This document shows, in pieces, positions 1 to 6,408 of a stretch of DNA of 8,655 nucleotides (the first letter of the stretch is position 1; each line of letters starts with the position of its first letter). Under the pieces are notes generated by a model that saw only the letters and a list, made by a program, of their open reading frames with translations, had not been told where the DNA came from and did not search any database. Source of the stretch: an uncultured Ruminococcus sp. (lineage in GTDB: Bacteria; Bacillota; Clostridia; Oscillospirales; Ruminococcaceae); the NCBI GenBank assembly GCA_902464115.1, contig CABQIF010000088.1, positions 1 to 8,655 on the forward strand, read 5' to 3'. Made by a program: the position numbers and the translations under genes.

Positions 1-639
1 TCTGCTTCTGAGCAGGATGCAGAAAAGTTTTATCAGCTGTCGGGGGTGGGAACGGTCTATAAAATTTGTTCAGAGGCACATCATGGTGCATGGATCGGAG
101 ATGGAACAAGTACTTCTATCAATGTGACTGTAAAAGTTGAAAAAGGAACAGATTTTGGCGTAGAACAATGTGCGGATTTGCCTTATACCGTTTCTTCTGT
201 TACAGAAATTGAGAATACAGATGATGCAATGGATGCATACAAACTGGTTGTAGAAGTACCGGATGGAGAAATCTATAAAGCAGCATTGGATATGATTAGA
301 ACGCTGTTAGAAGAGGACATTGTGCCGGATGCATCTGTAAGTTATCTAACAACAGCGCTGGCATTAGCAGGAAATCCGGTTTTGAAAGAAGTTCCAAATC
401 ACTACCTTGCTGCTAACAGCGATTTAGACGGAGATGGGACAGTTGGTGTATCGGATGCGGTAGAACTCTTGACTTATTATGCCAATAAAGCTGTGAATGC
501 ACCAGCAAGCTTCTCTCATTTCGATGACCAGGAAGCAGCGTTGCAGCTGGCAGATGTCAATCGGGATGGAAATATAGATACTGCCGATGCTATAGAAATT
601 TTGACATACTATACCAAACAGGCAGCAGGCTTATTATAA
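1..639 (+). CDS. C-terminal part of a secreted dockerin protein (5' end outside window)
   Basis: The reading frame is open from the first base, so the gene is truncated by the window; the GTG at 46 is an internal valine with no ribosome binding site. The visible 212 residues end in a type I dockerin with two calcium-binding loops. The first has Asp at 141, 143, 145 and 152, followed by a helix with A-V-E-L-L-T-Y-Y. The second has D185, N187, D189 and D196, followed by A-I-E-I-L-T-Y-Y. Dockerins of this family bind cohesin modules on scaffoldins, so the protein is probably exported and attached to a cellulosome-like complex. Residues 1 to about 135 form a region I do not recognise; no glycosidase motif is visible, so the catalytic part, if any, lies upstream. 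A strong terminator follows 18 bases after the stop, so this is the last gene of its unit. The dockerin call is secure; the overall function is unknown. Confidence 0.9.
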   Translation, partial: SASEQDAEKFYQLSGVGTVYKICSEAHHGAWIGDGTSTSINVTVKVEKGTDFGVEQCADLPYTVSSVTEIENTDDAMDAYKLVVEVPDGEIYKAALDMIRTLLEEDIVPDASVSYLTTALALAGNPVLKEVPNHYLAANSDLDGDGTVGVSDAVELLTYYANKAVNAPASFSHFDDQEAALQLADVNRDGNIDTADAIEILTYYTKQAAGLL

Positions 640-657
640 AGAATCGGTAAAAAGAAC

Positions 658-697
658 AAAAACGCACGGGATTTCTATGAGATTTCGTGCGTTTTTT
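658..697 (+). terminator. Intrinsic terminator of the dockerin gene
   Basis: An 8-bp outer stem (AACGCACG at 661-668 with CGTGCGTT at 686-693) continues into an inner stem of about 7 bp with G-T pairs and a 3-nt loop at 676-678. A run of six T follows at 692-697. It lies 18 bases past the dockerin stop codon. Confidence 0.9.
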
Positions 698-779
698 GGC
701 AGTTTCACGAAAAACTGTAAAAAAACGACAATTGTTTCATCTGCAATTTGTATGAATTTACAGAAAAATGGAAAATCAA

Positions 780-808
780 TTGACATTTCCAGGAAACCGT
801 GCTATAAT
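780..808 (+). promoter_or_regulatory. Consensus sigma-A type promoter of the surface protein gene
   Basis: TTGACA (780-785) and TATAAT (803-808) both match the consensus exactly and are separated by 17 bp. Transcription should start near 814-816, giving a leader of about 83 nt before the ATG at 898. This is an unusually perfect vegetative promoter for a cell-surface gene and suggests strong transcription, perhaps moderated by the hairpin in the leader. Confidence 0.88.
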
Positions 809-820
809 AAGGGCAATCAG

Positions 821-867
821 ATGGAAAAAAGTGGGTGAATTGGAAAGATACCCACGTTTTTTCCCAT
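821..867 (+). promoter_or_regulatory. Leader hairpin with U-tract, possible attenuator or mRNA-stabilising stem
   Basis: GTGGGT (831-836) pairs with ACCCAC (850-855), and the stem extends outward: A825-830 faces T857-862 across a bulged G856, and ATGG (821-824) faces the CCCAT end (863-867) with one bulged C. The core stem followed by G and six T looks like an intrinsic terminator, only a few bases past the predicted transcription start. The U-tract arm can alternatively pair with TGGAAAAA (876-883), just upstream of the GGAGG ribosome binding site at 885-889. A two-state leader is therefore possible. The pairing is seen directly; regulation is inference. Confidence 0.55.
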
Positions 868-897
868 GAAAATTGTGGAAAAATGGAGGAATTCAGG

Positions 898-2421
898 ATG
901 AAAATGAAGAAAATGTTGGCGATTCTGGCAGCTTTGAGCGTATTGGGAACAACTGGTTTGACTGCTGGTGCAGAAGACGCAACTCCGACGGAACCGGCAA
1001 CGGAAACCGTTACCACGACTGAACCAACCGAAGAAACAACGGAAACAGAAACCACCGTTGCAGAAACCACTGCTGTGGAAGAAGAAACGGTTGCTACAGA
1101 AGAGAATCAGACGGTAAAAGAAGAGGGAACTAAGAAAGTTCTTACTTCAAAAACAATTGATTTTGGACAGCACACCTCAGACCCAAATGTATTTACAGAT
1201 GAAACTTTATATGTAGAAGTTTATTCTATTTTAGAAGGAAATGAAAGCCCTGTTTATCTTTCTATTTCAATAAATGGTGTTGCAACTAACTTAACAGGTA
1301 TTGTTGTAAAGAATTCCTCTCTTGCAGGTGACCCACCGAGTATTGAAGCTCTTTGCAACATTGATAACTACTTTAAGCAATCTGGAGAAAATTCCATTTC
1401 CATTAATGTATGTGGGACATGGACAGAGTATGATTATGTAGATGGTCAGTTTGTACCAGCTGGCACAGCACCGACGACAACCGCCGCTACTACAGACAGC
1501 ACAACAACAACCACGACAACAGTAACAAAGGATCCGGATCATCCGATTGATGGCTATTATCCGAATGGAGATTTTCAGTTGGATGGAGTAACCTTGACAC
1601 CAAAGGTAGAATATAGTAATAAAGAACCTGGCTTAGATGAAGCATGGTTGTGTTTGAATATTTATTCTCAAGATGGGACATTGTTGGTTTCTGTTCCTGC
1701 CGATACATATATTGCTGATGATGGAAGACCGGAGAATTATGGAAAAGTCGGTAGATATCTGGTTAAAACCGGTTCAAATACGATTACTGTAATTGATTAC
1801 ACTGGTTCTACCAGAAAGTACCACTCCTATGTTTTTGAAAACGGCAAGTTTGTATTCACAGGAACAACGACTGATAACGATCAGGAAAAGACTTTCACAG
1901 TTGAAATTCCGACCAGCTATGTTACGGCTGTTTGTGGAAGAACTGGCAAGGAAATTACGGAAAGTAATTACAAAGATAGCATGGTTATTACCTGTACAAC
2001 TATTACAGGTTGCACGAATGGGACAGTAAGCATTGTACCGAATGGAGCTTTTGTAGGTGGTTTTACGGTAAAGGATGCAAAACCAGGAACGATTACAATT
2101 ACTGGCACAACAGGAACATTTTCTTCAAGTTATGATCCGAATGTGAATCATAGTCATGGACAGTGCATTTCAATGGGAACACCGGACATATTTACTGTAA
2201 CTGTTACCATTGACGAAAACGGTAACATTGTAACAGGTGGTAGCGACAGCGGCAAGACCGACAACGGTTCTGCAAGCAACGCTCCAGCTTCCACTGCTAC
2301 AAAGAACACTTCCGGCACACCAAAGACTGGTGACACGACCACCGTTCCGGCTGTTGCCGTTGGTCTGACACTGACTGCTGCTGGTGTGGTTGCATTCATC
2401 AGCAAGAGAAAGAAGAAGTAA
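898..2421 (+). CDS. Sortase-type cell-wall-anchored surface protein with duplicated extracellular module
   Basis: The predicted product has 507 residues. The ATG at 898 is chosen because GGAGG (885-889) sits 8 bases upstream and a signal peptide follows directly; the earlier in-frame GTG at 835 lies in the leader hairpin without a ribosome binding site. Residues 1-25 form a signal peptide (K-rich start, hydrophobic core, A-G-A cleavage before E26). Residues 26-80 are a Thr/Glu-rich stalk. Module A (about 81-189) and module B (about 217-321) are distant repeats of each other, both ending in a Y-V-x-(D/N)-G-(Q/K)-F-V type strand, and are separated by a poly-Thr linker. Module C (about 331-440) is a different beta-rich segment. 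P475-K-T-G-D, a hydrophobic segment (about 483-501) and a basic K-R-K-K-K end give an LPXTG-like sorting signal. Sortase anchoring is inferred; the ligand or function is unknown, and no cohesin or dockerin is recognised. Confidence 0.85.
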   Translation: MKMKKMLAILAALSVLGTTGLTAGAEDATPTEPATETVTTTEPTEETTETETTVAETTAVEEETVATEENQTVKEEGTKKVLTSKTIDFGQHTSDPNVFTDETLYVEVYSILEGNESPVYLSISINGVATNLTGIVVKNSSLAGDPPSIEALCNIDNYFKQSGENSISINVCGTWTEYDYVDGQFVPAGTAPTTTAATTDSTTTTTTTVTKDPDHPIDGYYPNGDFQLDGVTLTPKVEYSNKEPGLDEAWLCLNIYSQDGTLLVSVPADTYIADDGRPENYGKVGRYLVKTGSNTITVIDYTGSTRKYHSYVFENGKFVFTGTTTDNDQEKTFTVEIPTSYVTAVCGRTGKEITESNYKDSMVITCTTITGCTNGTVSIVPNGAFVGGFTVKDAKPGTITITGTTGTFSSSYDPNVNHSHGQCISMGTPDIFTVTVTIDENGNIVTGGSDSGKTDNGSASNAPASTATKNTSGTPKTGDTTTVPAVAVGLTLTAAGVVAFISKRKKK

Positions 2422-2466
2422 ACCACCGTTCGTTTTTTCATTTTTCTGTTTTTTTATAACATTCCG

Positions 2467-2504
2467 AACCGCCGCAGGATGCAAGATGCCTGCGGCGGTT
2501 TTTT
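2467..2504 (+). terminator. Intrinsic terminator of the surface protein gene
   Basis: A perfect 12-bp GC-rich stem (2467-2478 with 2489-2500, core CCGCCGCAGG) and a 10-nt loop are followed by a T-run to 2504. It lies 45 bases after the stop codon and separates this gene from the next operon. Confidence 0.93.
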
Positions 2505-2527
2505 GCAGGATTTCCGAAATTAGACAG

Positions 2528-2556
2528 TTGCATTTTTTGAGAAATGGTGTTATAAT
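2528..2556 (+). promoter_or_regulatory. Extended -10 promoter of the 2-oxoacid oxidoreductase operon
   Basis: A consensus TATAAT (2551-2556) is preceded by TGT (2548-2550), making an extended -10 element. A weak -35 (TTGCAT, 2528-2533; 3 of 6 matches) lies 17 bp upstream. The start of transcription would be near 2563, about 42 nt before the first gene. No operator or riboswitch is recognisable in the short leader. Confidence 0.75.
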
Positions 2557-2604
2557 ATCATTGTATGTCAACACCGATGCAGAACGGAAAAAAGGAGTCA
2601 TTCC

Positions 2605-3270
2605 ATGAAAAGAATCACATTGATTACCGGACATTATGGTTCGGGAAAAACCAATTTTGCGGTTAATTTGGCACTGCGGCAGGCTGCGGAAGGAAAAAAG
2701 GTGACAGTGGTCGATTTGGATATTGTCAACCCTTATTTTCGGACAGCAGATTTTGCGGAACTGTTTGAACAGAACGGCATTCATCTGGAGAAAACGCTCT
2801 ATGCCAATACCAGTCTGGATATTCCGGCGATTTCCTTTGACCTTGCCCGGTTGGCATATGAGGAAGAATGCCTGATCATTGACGTAGGCGGTGATGATGC
2901 CGGTGCAACGGCACTGGGTCGATACGCCGAAATGCTGCGTTCCTATCAGGCGGAATTGGACATGTGGTATGTGGTGAACCGCTACCGCTACCTGACCGCT
3001 CAGCCGCAGGAGGCTCTGACACTGCTCTATGAAGTGCAGCAGGCAGCCCGTTTGCAGCCAACCGGTATTGTCAACAATTCCAATCTTGGCAGCGAAACCA
3101 CAGCGGAATTGATTTTAGAGGCTGTTCCCTATGCAAAAACCATTGCAGAAGCAGCCGGTCTGCCGCTGATTTGTACCACTTATCGGGAAGATTTGCCCGT
3201 ACAGGTGGAAAACGGTTTTCCGGTACAAGTCTATGTCAAGCCCGTCTGGGAGCAGGATGCTGCATTCTAA
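2605..3270 (+). CDS. MinD/ParA-like P-loop ATPase at the head of the oxidoreductase operon
   Basis: The product has 221 residues, starting at an ATG 7 bases after a GGAG (2594-2597). A Walker A motif G-H-Y-G-S-G-K-T spans residues 9-16, a switch-like segment D-L-D-I-V-N-P-Y-F-R lies at 37-46, and a Walker B-like L-I-I-D-V-G-G at 90-96. This is the pattern of the SIMIBI class (CobQ/CobB/MinD/ParA fold). The single-domain length fits a stand-alone cytosolic ATPase. There is no C-x-x-C pair as in Mrp/NBP35 iron-sulfur carriers, and no MinD-type C-terminal amphipathic helix is evident. It is the first gene of the operon, 40 bases before the ferredoxin subunit gene, which suggests a role in assembly, maturation or activity of the complex; that role is inference and I know of no defined biochemical function. 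The NTPase family call is firm. Confidence 0.85.
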   Translation: MKRITLITGHYGSGKTNFAVNLALRQAAEGKKVTVVDLDIVNPYFRTADFAELFEQNGIHLEKTLYANTSLDIPAISFDLARLAYEEECLIIDVGGDDAGATALGRYAEMLRSYQAELDMWYVVNRYRYLTAQPQEALTLLYEVQQAARLQPTGIVNNSNLGSETTAELILEAVPYAKTIAEAAGLPLICTTYREDLPVQVENGFPVQVYVKPVWEQDAAF

Positions 3271-3310
3271 CTCCATAGGCGGACGATTCGGCGGAAGGAG
3301 GGAAAAAGCA

Positions 3311-3517
3311 ATGGAAAAAATGAAAGTGCGGTTTGACCGCTGTAAGGGCTGCGGACTGTGTGTCAGCGTCTGTCCAAAGAAGCTGGTAAAACTGCAAACA
3401 GAAAAGCGGAACGAAAAAGGCTACTTCACTGCGGTCTGCACCGATCAGGATGCTTGTATCAGCTGTGCAATGTGTGCAATGATGTGTCCGGACTGTGCAA
3501 TCCAGATTGAAAAATAG
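3311..3517 (+). CDS. 2-oxoacid:ferredoxin oxidoreductase delta subunit, 2x[4Fe-4S] ferredoxin (KorD/VorC-like)
   Basis: The product has 68 residues. The ATG at 3311 follows AGGAGG (3296-3301) by 9 bases; the longer in-frame start at 3233 would overlap the ATPase gene and add 26 residues with no ferredoxin character. Two clusters are visible: C11-x2-C14-x2-C17-x3-C21-P and C49-x2-C52-x2-C55-x3-C59-P, the bacterial-type 2x[4Fe-4S] fold in which the fourth Cys of each motif serves the other cluster. C43 and C62 are extra. In four-subunit 2-oxoacid oxidoreductases this small subunit carries electrons from the beta-subunit active site to external ferredoxin. Its place directly before the alpha gene supports that role rather than a free ferredoxin. 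Confidence 0.92.
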   Translation: MEKMKVRFDRCKGCGLCVSVCPKKLVKLQTEKRNEKGYFTAVCTDQDACISCAMCAMMCPDCAIQIEK

Positions 3518-3534
3518 AAAGAAGGCGTAACAAC

Positions 3535-4596
3535 GTGGAAAGAAGTCTTATGAAAGGCAACGAAGCACTTGCAGAAGCTGCGATTCGGGCAGGTTGTAAA
3601 TGTTTCTTTGGGTATCCGATTACGCCGCAGACAGAACTTTCTGCTTATATGGCAAAGAAGATGCAGAAAGCAGGCGGTGTATTTTTACAGGCAGAATCGG
3701 AAATTGCTGCCATCAACATGGTTTTGGGGGCAACCTCAACCGGTGTACGAGCAATGACCTCTTCTTCTTCTCCGGGAATTTCCCTGAAGGCAGAGGGTAT
3801 TTCCTATATGGCAGGTTCTGACCTGCCGGGTGTCATCATCAACGTGCAGCGTGGTGGTCCGGGTCTGGGTTCGATTCAGCCGGCACAGTCTGATTATTAT
3901 CAGGCAACTCATGCAATGGGACATGGTGATTTCCATATTTTCGTATTTGCACCATCTTCTGTACAGGAAATGGTCGATATGGTTACATTGGCATTTGATA
4001 AAGCCGATGAATACCGGATGCCAGCAATGATTCTGGCAGATGGTCTGTTGGGACAGATGATGGAACCAGTAACCTTCCCAGAACCGCTGGAAACACTGCC
4101 GGACAAGTCCGACTGGGCAACCAATGGACACCAGAACAAGCGTGCGCACCACATTATCAATTCCCTGTACCTCGACCCGGCAGAACTGGAAGCAAAGGTC
4201 AAGGAACGGTTCAAGCGGTATGCAATTGTAGAAGAAAAGGAAACCCGTGCAGAATCTTATCTGTGCGACGATGCAGAAATTGTAGTAACCGCTTATGGTG
4301 CTTCTGCAAGAGTTGCAAAGTCTGCGGTGAATGCAGCAAGAAAAGCTGGCATTAAGGCTGGTCTGTTCCGTCCGATTACCCTGTGGCCATTCCCGAAGAA
4401 GGAATTGCAGGCAGCAACAAAGTCTGCAACCCACATTCTCGATGTAGAAATGTCAATGGGTCAGATGGTGGATGATGTCCGGTTGGCAACAGAATGCCGC
4501 ATTCCGGTTTCGTTCTTTGGCAGAACCGGCGGTGTCATTCCGACACCGGGCGAAGTTCTGGCTGAATTGAAAAAGCTTGCAGGAGGTGCAGAATAA
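3535..4596 (+). CDS. vorB: 2-oxoacid:ferredoxin oxidoreductase alpha subunit (VorB-like)
   Basis: The product has 353 residues. The GTG at 3535 is chosen because GAAGG (3521-3525) lies 9 bases upstream and the resulting start M-E-x-x-L-M-K-G-N-E-A is typical of VorB proteins; an ATG at 3550 would remove five residues. The N-terminal domain carries G-Y-P-I-T-P-x-T-E (26-34), the Q-A-E-S-E-x-A-A segment (52-59) and the T-S-S-S-S-P-G loop, all hallmarks of the pyrimidine-binding alpha domain. The C-terminal part (about 250-350) resembles the transketolase C-terminal-like domain, with A-Y-G-A-S-A-R. With the beta subunit it forms the thiamine diphosphate site that decarboxylates a 2-oxoacid to acyl-CoA. 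The name VorB implies 3-methyl-2-oxobutanoate (valine-derived) as substrate, but 2-oxoglutarate cannot be excluded from sequence alone. Confidence 0.92.
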   Translation: MERSLMKGNEALAEAAIRAGCKCFFGYPITPQTELSAYMAKKMQKAGGVFLQAESEIAAINMVLGATSTGVRAMTSSSSPGISLKAEGISYMAGSDLPGVIINVQRGGPGLGSIQPAQSDYYQATHAMGHGDFHIFVFAPSSVQEMVDMVTLAFDKADEYRMPAMILADGLLGQMMEPVTFPEPLETLPDKSDWATNGHQNKRAHHIINSLYLDPAELEAKVKERFKRYAIVEEKETRAESYLCDDAEIVVTAYGASARVAKSAVNAARKAGIKAGLFRPITLWPFPKKELQAATKSATHILDVEMSMGQMVDDVRLATECRIPVSFFGRTGGVIPTPGEVLAELKKLAGGAE

Positions 4597-5354
4597 TGGC
4601 AGTGGTATTTGAACGGCCGAAAGCATTGCTGGACGTGCCGATGCATTTCTGTCCGGGCTGTGGGCACGGGATTGTGCATCGTCTGGTCTGCGAAGTATTG
4701 GATGAAATGGGCATTGAGGGAAACACCATCGGAGTTGTACCGGTTGGATGTTCCGTTATGTCCTATGATTATTTTGGATGTGATGTCATCGAAGCACCGC
4801 ACGGCAGAGCTCCGGCAGTTGCAACCGGTGTGAAGCGTTCCAATCCGGACAAGATGGTCTTTACTTATCAGGGCGATGGCGACCTTGCCGCAATTGGTAC
4901 AGCGGAAACCGTACACAGCGGAACACGTGGGGAAAATCTGGTCATTATCTTTATCAATAATACGACTTACGGGATGACAGGCGGTCAGATGGCACCGACT
5001 ACCATGCCGGGACAGGTCACCCAGACGACCCCATACGGCAGAGATCCGAAGTATGCTGGTTACCCAATTCGGGTTTGTGAAATGATGTCCACTTTGACGG
5101 GTGTTGCATTGGCACAGCGTGTTGCAGTCGACAGCGTTCCGCACATTCGGGATGCAAAGAAGGCGATCCGCAAGGCATTTGAAAACGAAAAGGCAGAAAA
5201 GGGACTTTCGATTATCGAAGTTCTGTCTACTTGCCCGACCAACTGGGGTATGGCACCGCAGGAGGCAATGCAGTTCGTCAAGGATAAGATGAGCCATTAT
5301 TATCCACTGGGTGTCTATAAAGATGGTGCAGCAGGGGAGGATGAACAGGCATGA
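4596..5354 (+). CDS. 2-oxoacid:ferredoxin oxidoreductase beta subunit, TPP-binding (KorB/VorA-like)
   Basis: The product has 252 residues. The ATG shares one base with the alpha stop codon (TAATG), with AGGAGG (4581-4586) inside the upstream gene, so translation is coupled. C19-P-G-C22-G-H is the conserved N-terminal motif of these beta subunits; with a later Cys such as C52 it can hold the proximal [4Fe-4S] cluster. H69-G-R precedes the TPP motif, which starts at G93-D-G-D and ends at N121-N122, followed by Y-G-M-T-G-G-Q. The subunit binds thiamine diphosphate and Mg2+ and performs the oxidative decarboxylation in the cytoplasm. Its short length matches KOR/VOR-type beta subunits rather than the larger single-chain pyruvate:ferredoxin oxidoreductase. 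The exact substrate is not determined. Confidence 0.93.
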   Translation: MAVVFERPKALLDVPMHFCPGCGHGIVHRLVCEVLDEMGIEGNTIGVVPVGCSVMSYDYFGCDVIEAPHGRAPAVATGVKRSNPDKMVFTYQGDGDLAAIGTAETVHSGTRGENLVIIFINNTTYGMTGGQMAPTTMPGQVTQTTPYGRDPKYAGYPIRVCEMMSTLTGVALAQRVAVDSVPHIRDAKKAIRKAFENEKAEKGLSIIEVLSTCPTNWGMAPQEAMQFVKDKMSHYYPLGVYKDGAAGEDEQA

Positions 5355-5884
5355 CAACCGAATTTATTTTAGCTGGTTTTGGCGGACAGGGCATTTTGTT
5401 CGCCGGAAAAATTCTGGCATACTGCGGACTGATGGCAGGAAAAGAACTGTCGTGGCTGCCGTCTTATGGTCCGGAAATGCGTGGCGGTACAGCAAACTGT
5501 TCCGTCTGTATTTCCGATGAACCGATTGGTTCGCCGCTGGTAACTGCTCCGAATTGTCTGATTGCCATGAATGGCCCGTCCTATACCAAGTTTGTCAATG
5601 CAGTAAAGCCAAATGGCTTGATTCTGCTGGATAACTCTGTGGTAGAGGAAGAAGCCGTACGGGATGACGTGAAAACGATTTCCCTGCCGGCAACCGATAT
5701 GGCAACCGAAAACGGTCTGAATGGTTCTGCAAATATGATTCTGCTGGGCAGAATGTTGGCAGAAACCAAGCTGTTTGATTTGGATACCGTACAGAAAGCA
5801 ATGGAAAAGTGTATTCCGCCGAAGCGTGCACATTTGATTGAAGCAAATATGAAAGCGGTTCGGATCGGTGCAGAAAGCAAGTAA
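5351..5884 (+). CDS. 2-oxoacid:ferredoxin oxidoreductase gamma subunit (KorC-like)
   Basis: The product has 177 residues. The start overlaps the beta stop by 4 nt (ATGA), and a GGGGAGG (5334-5340) lies 10 bases upstream. G9-F-G-G-Q-G14 and the Y39-G-P-E-M-R-G-G46 segment are characteristic of the pyruvate/ketoisovalerate oxidoreductase gamma family, and the length is normal for it. In related enzymes this domain takes part in CoA binding and release of the acyl-CoA product. It is the last gene of the operon; a strong hairpin terminator follows within 30 bases. With the three preceding genes, all four subunits (delta, alpha, beta, gamma) are present and appear intact. Confidence 0.93.
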   Translation: MTTEFILAGFGGQGILFAGKILAYCGLMAGKELSWLPSYGPEMRGGTANCSVCISDEPIGSPLVTAPNCLIAMNGPSYTKFVNAVKPNGLILLDNSVVEEEAVRDDVKTISLPATDMATENGLNGSANMILLGRMLAETKLFDLDTVQKAMEKCIPPKRAHLIEANMKAVRIGAESK

Positions 5885-5906
5885 GCACTTTTAGAATCAA
5901 AACAGA

Positions 5907-5945
5907 AAGAGGGCTGTCGTATGATTTTCATACGGCAGCCTTTTT
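5907..5945 (+). terminator. Intrinsic terminator of the oxidoreductase operon, between convergent genes
   Basis: GGCTGTCGTATGA (5912-5924) pairs with TCATACGGCAGCC (5928-5940) with one T-G wobble and a 3-nt loop, followed by five T (5941-5945). It lies between the gamma gene and the oppositely oriented lipoprotein gene. On the minus strand the stem is followed by a less regular CTCTTTCTGTTTT tail, so it may work in both directions. Confidence 0.9.
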
Positions 5946-5958
5946 GGATTGGTTTTAT

Positions 5959-6408
5959 TTATCCTTCTCCCTGTGATTGCAGCACCCACGGCAAAAATTT
6001 TGCTTTTCTGGTAAAAATCCATGTTTGTGAATAGACCATATTGCCCTGCATATCTAGCACCGTGTGACTAGCAGTTTCATCCGTTAGAAAGGTGCAGGAA
6101 ATCACGATGAAATTTTCCCGTTTACAGCCATAGTTGTTGTATTCCCATTCGGTCTGACAGATGGATTCCTCATAAGAAAATGCTTGAGCAGTTGCATGTA
6201 TTTGTGGAGAGAACGGATGCCAGATGGTGAAATCTGTGGCTGTTTGTTGAATGGCAGCTCCAATTTCCCATTGTTGAAACACATCAGAATCAGAAATGGT
6301 AATGACACTATTTTTTTCAATTTGAAAAATACAGAAGAAACGGGCAGAGCATCCAGTTAAAATGATTCCGCCAACCAGTGCCCATTTTTTCCAGTGTTTC
6401 CACTTCAT
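5959..6408 (-). CDS. Small putative lipoprotein of unknown function, coupled to pepV
   Basis: The product has 149 residues. The N terminus is basic and aromatic (M-K-W-K-H-W-K-K-W), then a short hydrophobic stretch leads to L17-T-G-C20, a good lipobox, so it is probably exported and lipid-anchored on the outer face of the membrane. The hydrophobic stretch is short, and a non-lipidated membrane anchor is possible. The rest has no motif I recognise; several further Cys are present (C26 and others in the middle). The ATG overlaps the pepV stop by 4 nt (ATGA, 6405-6408) and no good ribosome binding site precedes it, so expression probably depends on translational coupling to pepV. It converges on the oxidoreductase operon. 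Being coding is supported by the coupling and the lipobox; the function is unknown. Confidence 0.65.
   Translation of the reverse strand: MKWKHWKKWALVGGIILTGCSARFFCIFQIEKNSVITISDSDVFQQWEIGAAIQQTATDFTIWHPFSPQIHATAQAFSYEESICQTEWEYNNYGCKRENFIVISCTFLTDETASHTVLDMQGNMVYSQTWIFTRKAKFLPWVLQSQGEG

Noticed and set aside
835..897. GTG start at 835 giving a 21-residue longer surface protein
   Set aside because: It lies inside the leader hairpin, lacks a ribosome binding site, and would place a polar segment before the signal peptide; the ATG at 898 has GGAGG at good spacing.
2170..2784. Minus-strand 204-codon open frame crossing the terminator and the ATPase start
   Set aside because: It spans a terminator and promoter of the other strand and has no recognisable protein features.
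3233..3310. Upstream ATG for the ferredoxin subunit at 3233
   Set aside because: It would overlap the ATPase gene and add 26 residues unlike ferredoxins; AGGAGG precedes the ATG at 3311.
4461..5357. Minus-strand 298-codon open frame opposite the beta subunit gene
   Set aside because: It is antisense to a clearly conserved gene, its translation is Cys/His/Arg-rich and patternless, and it has no ribosome binding site.
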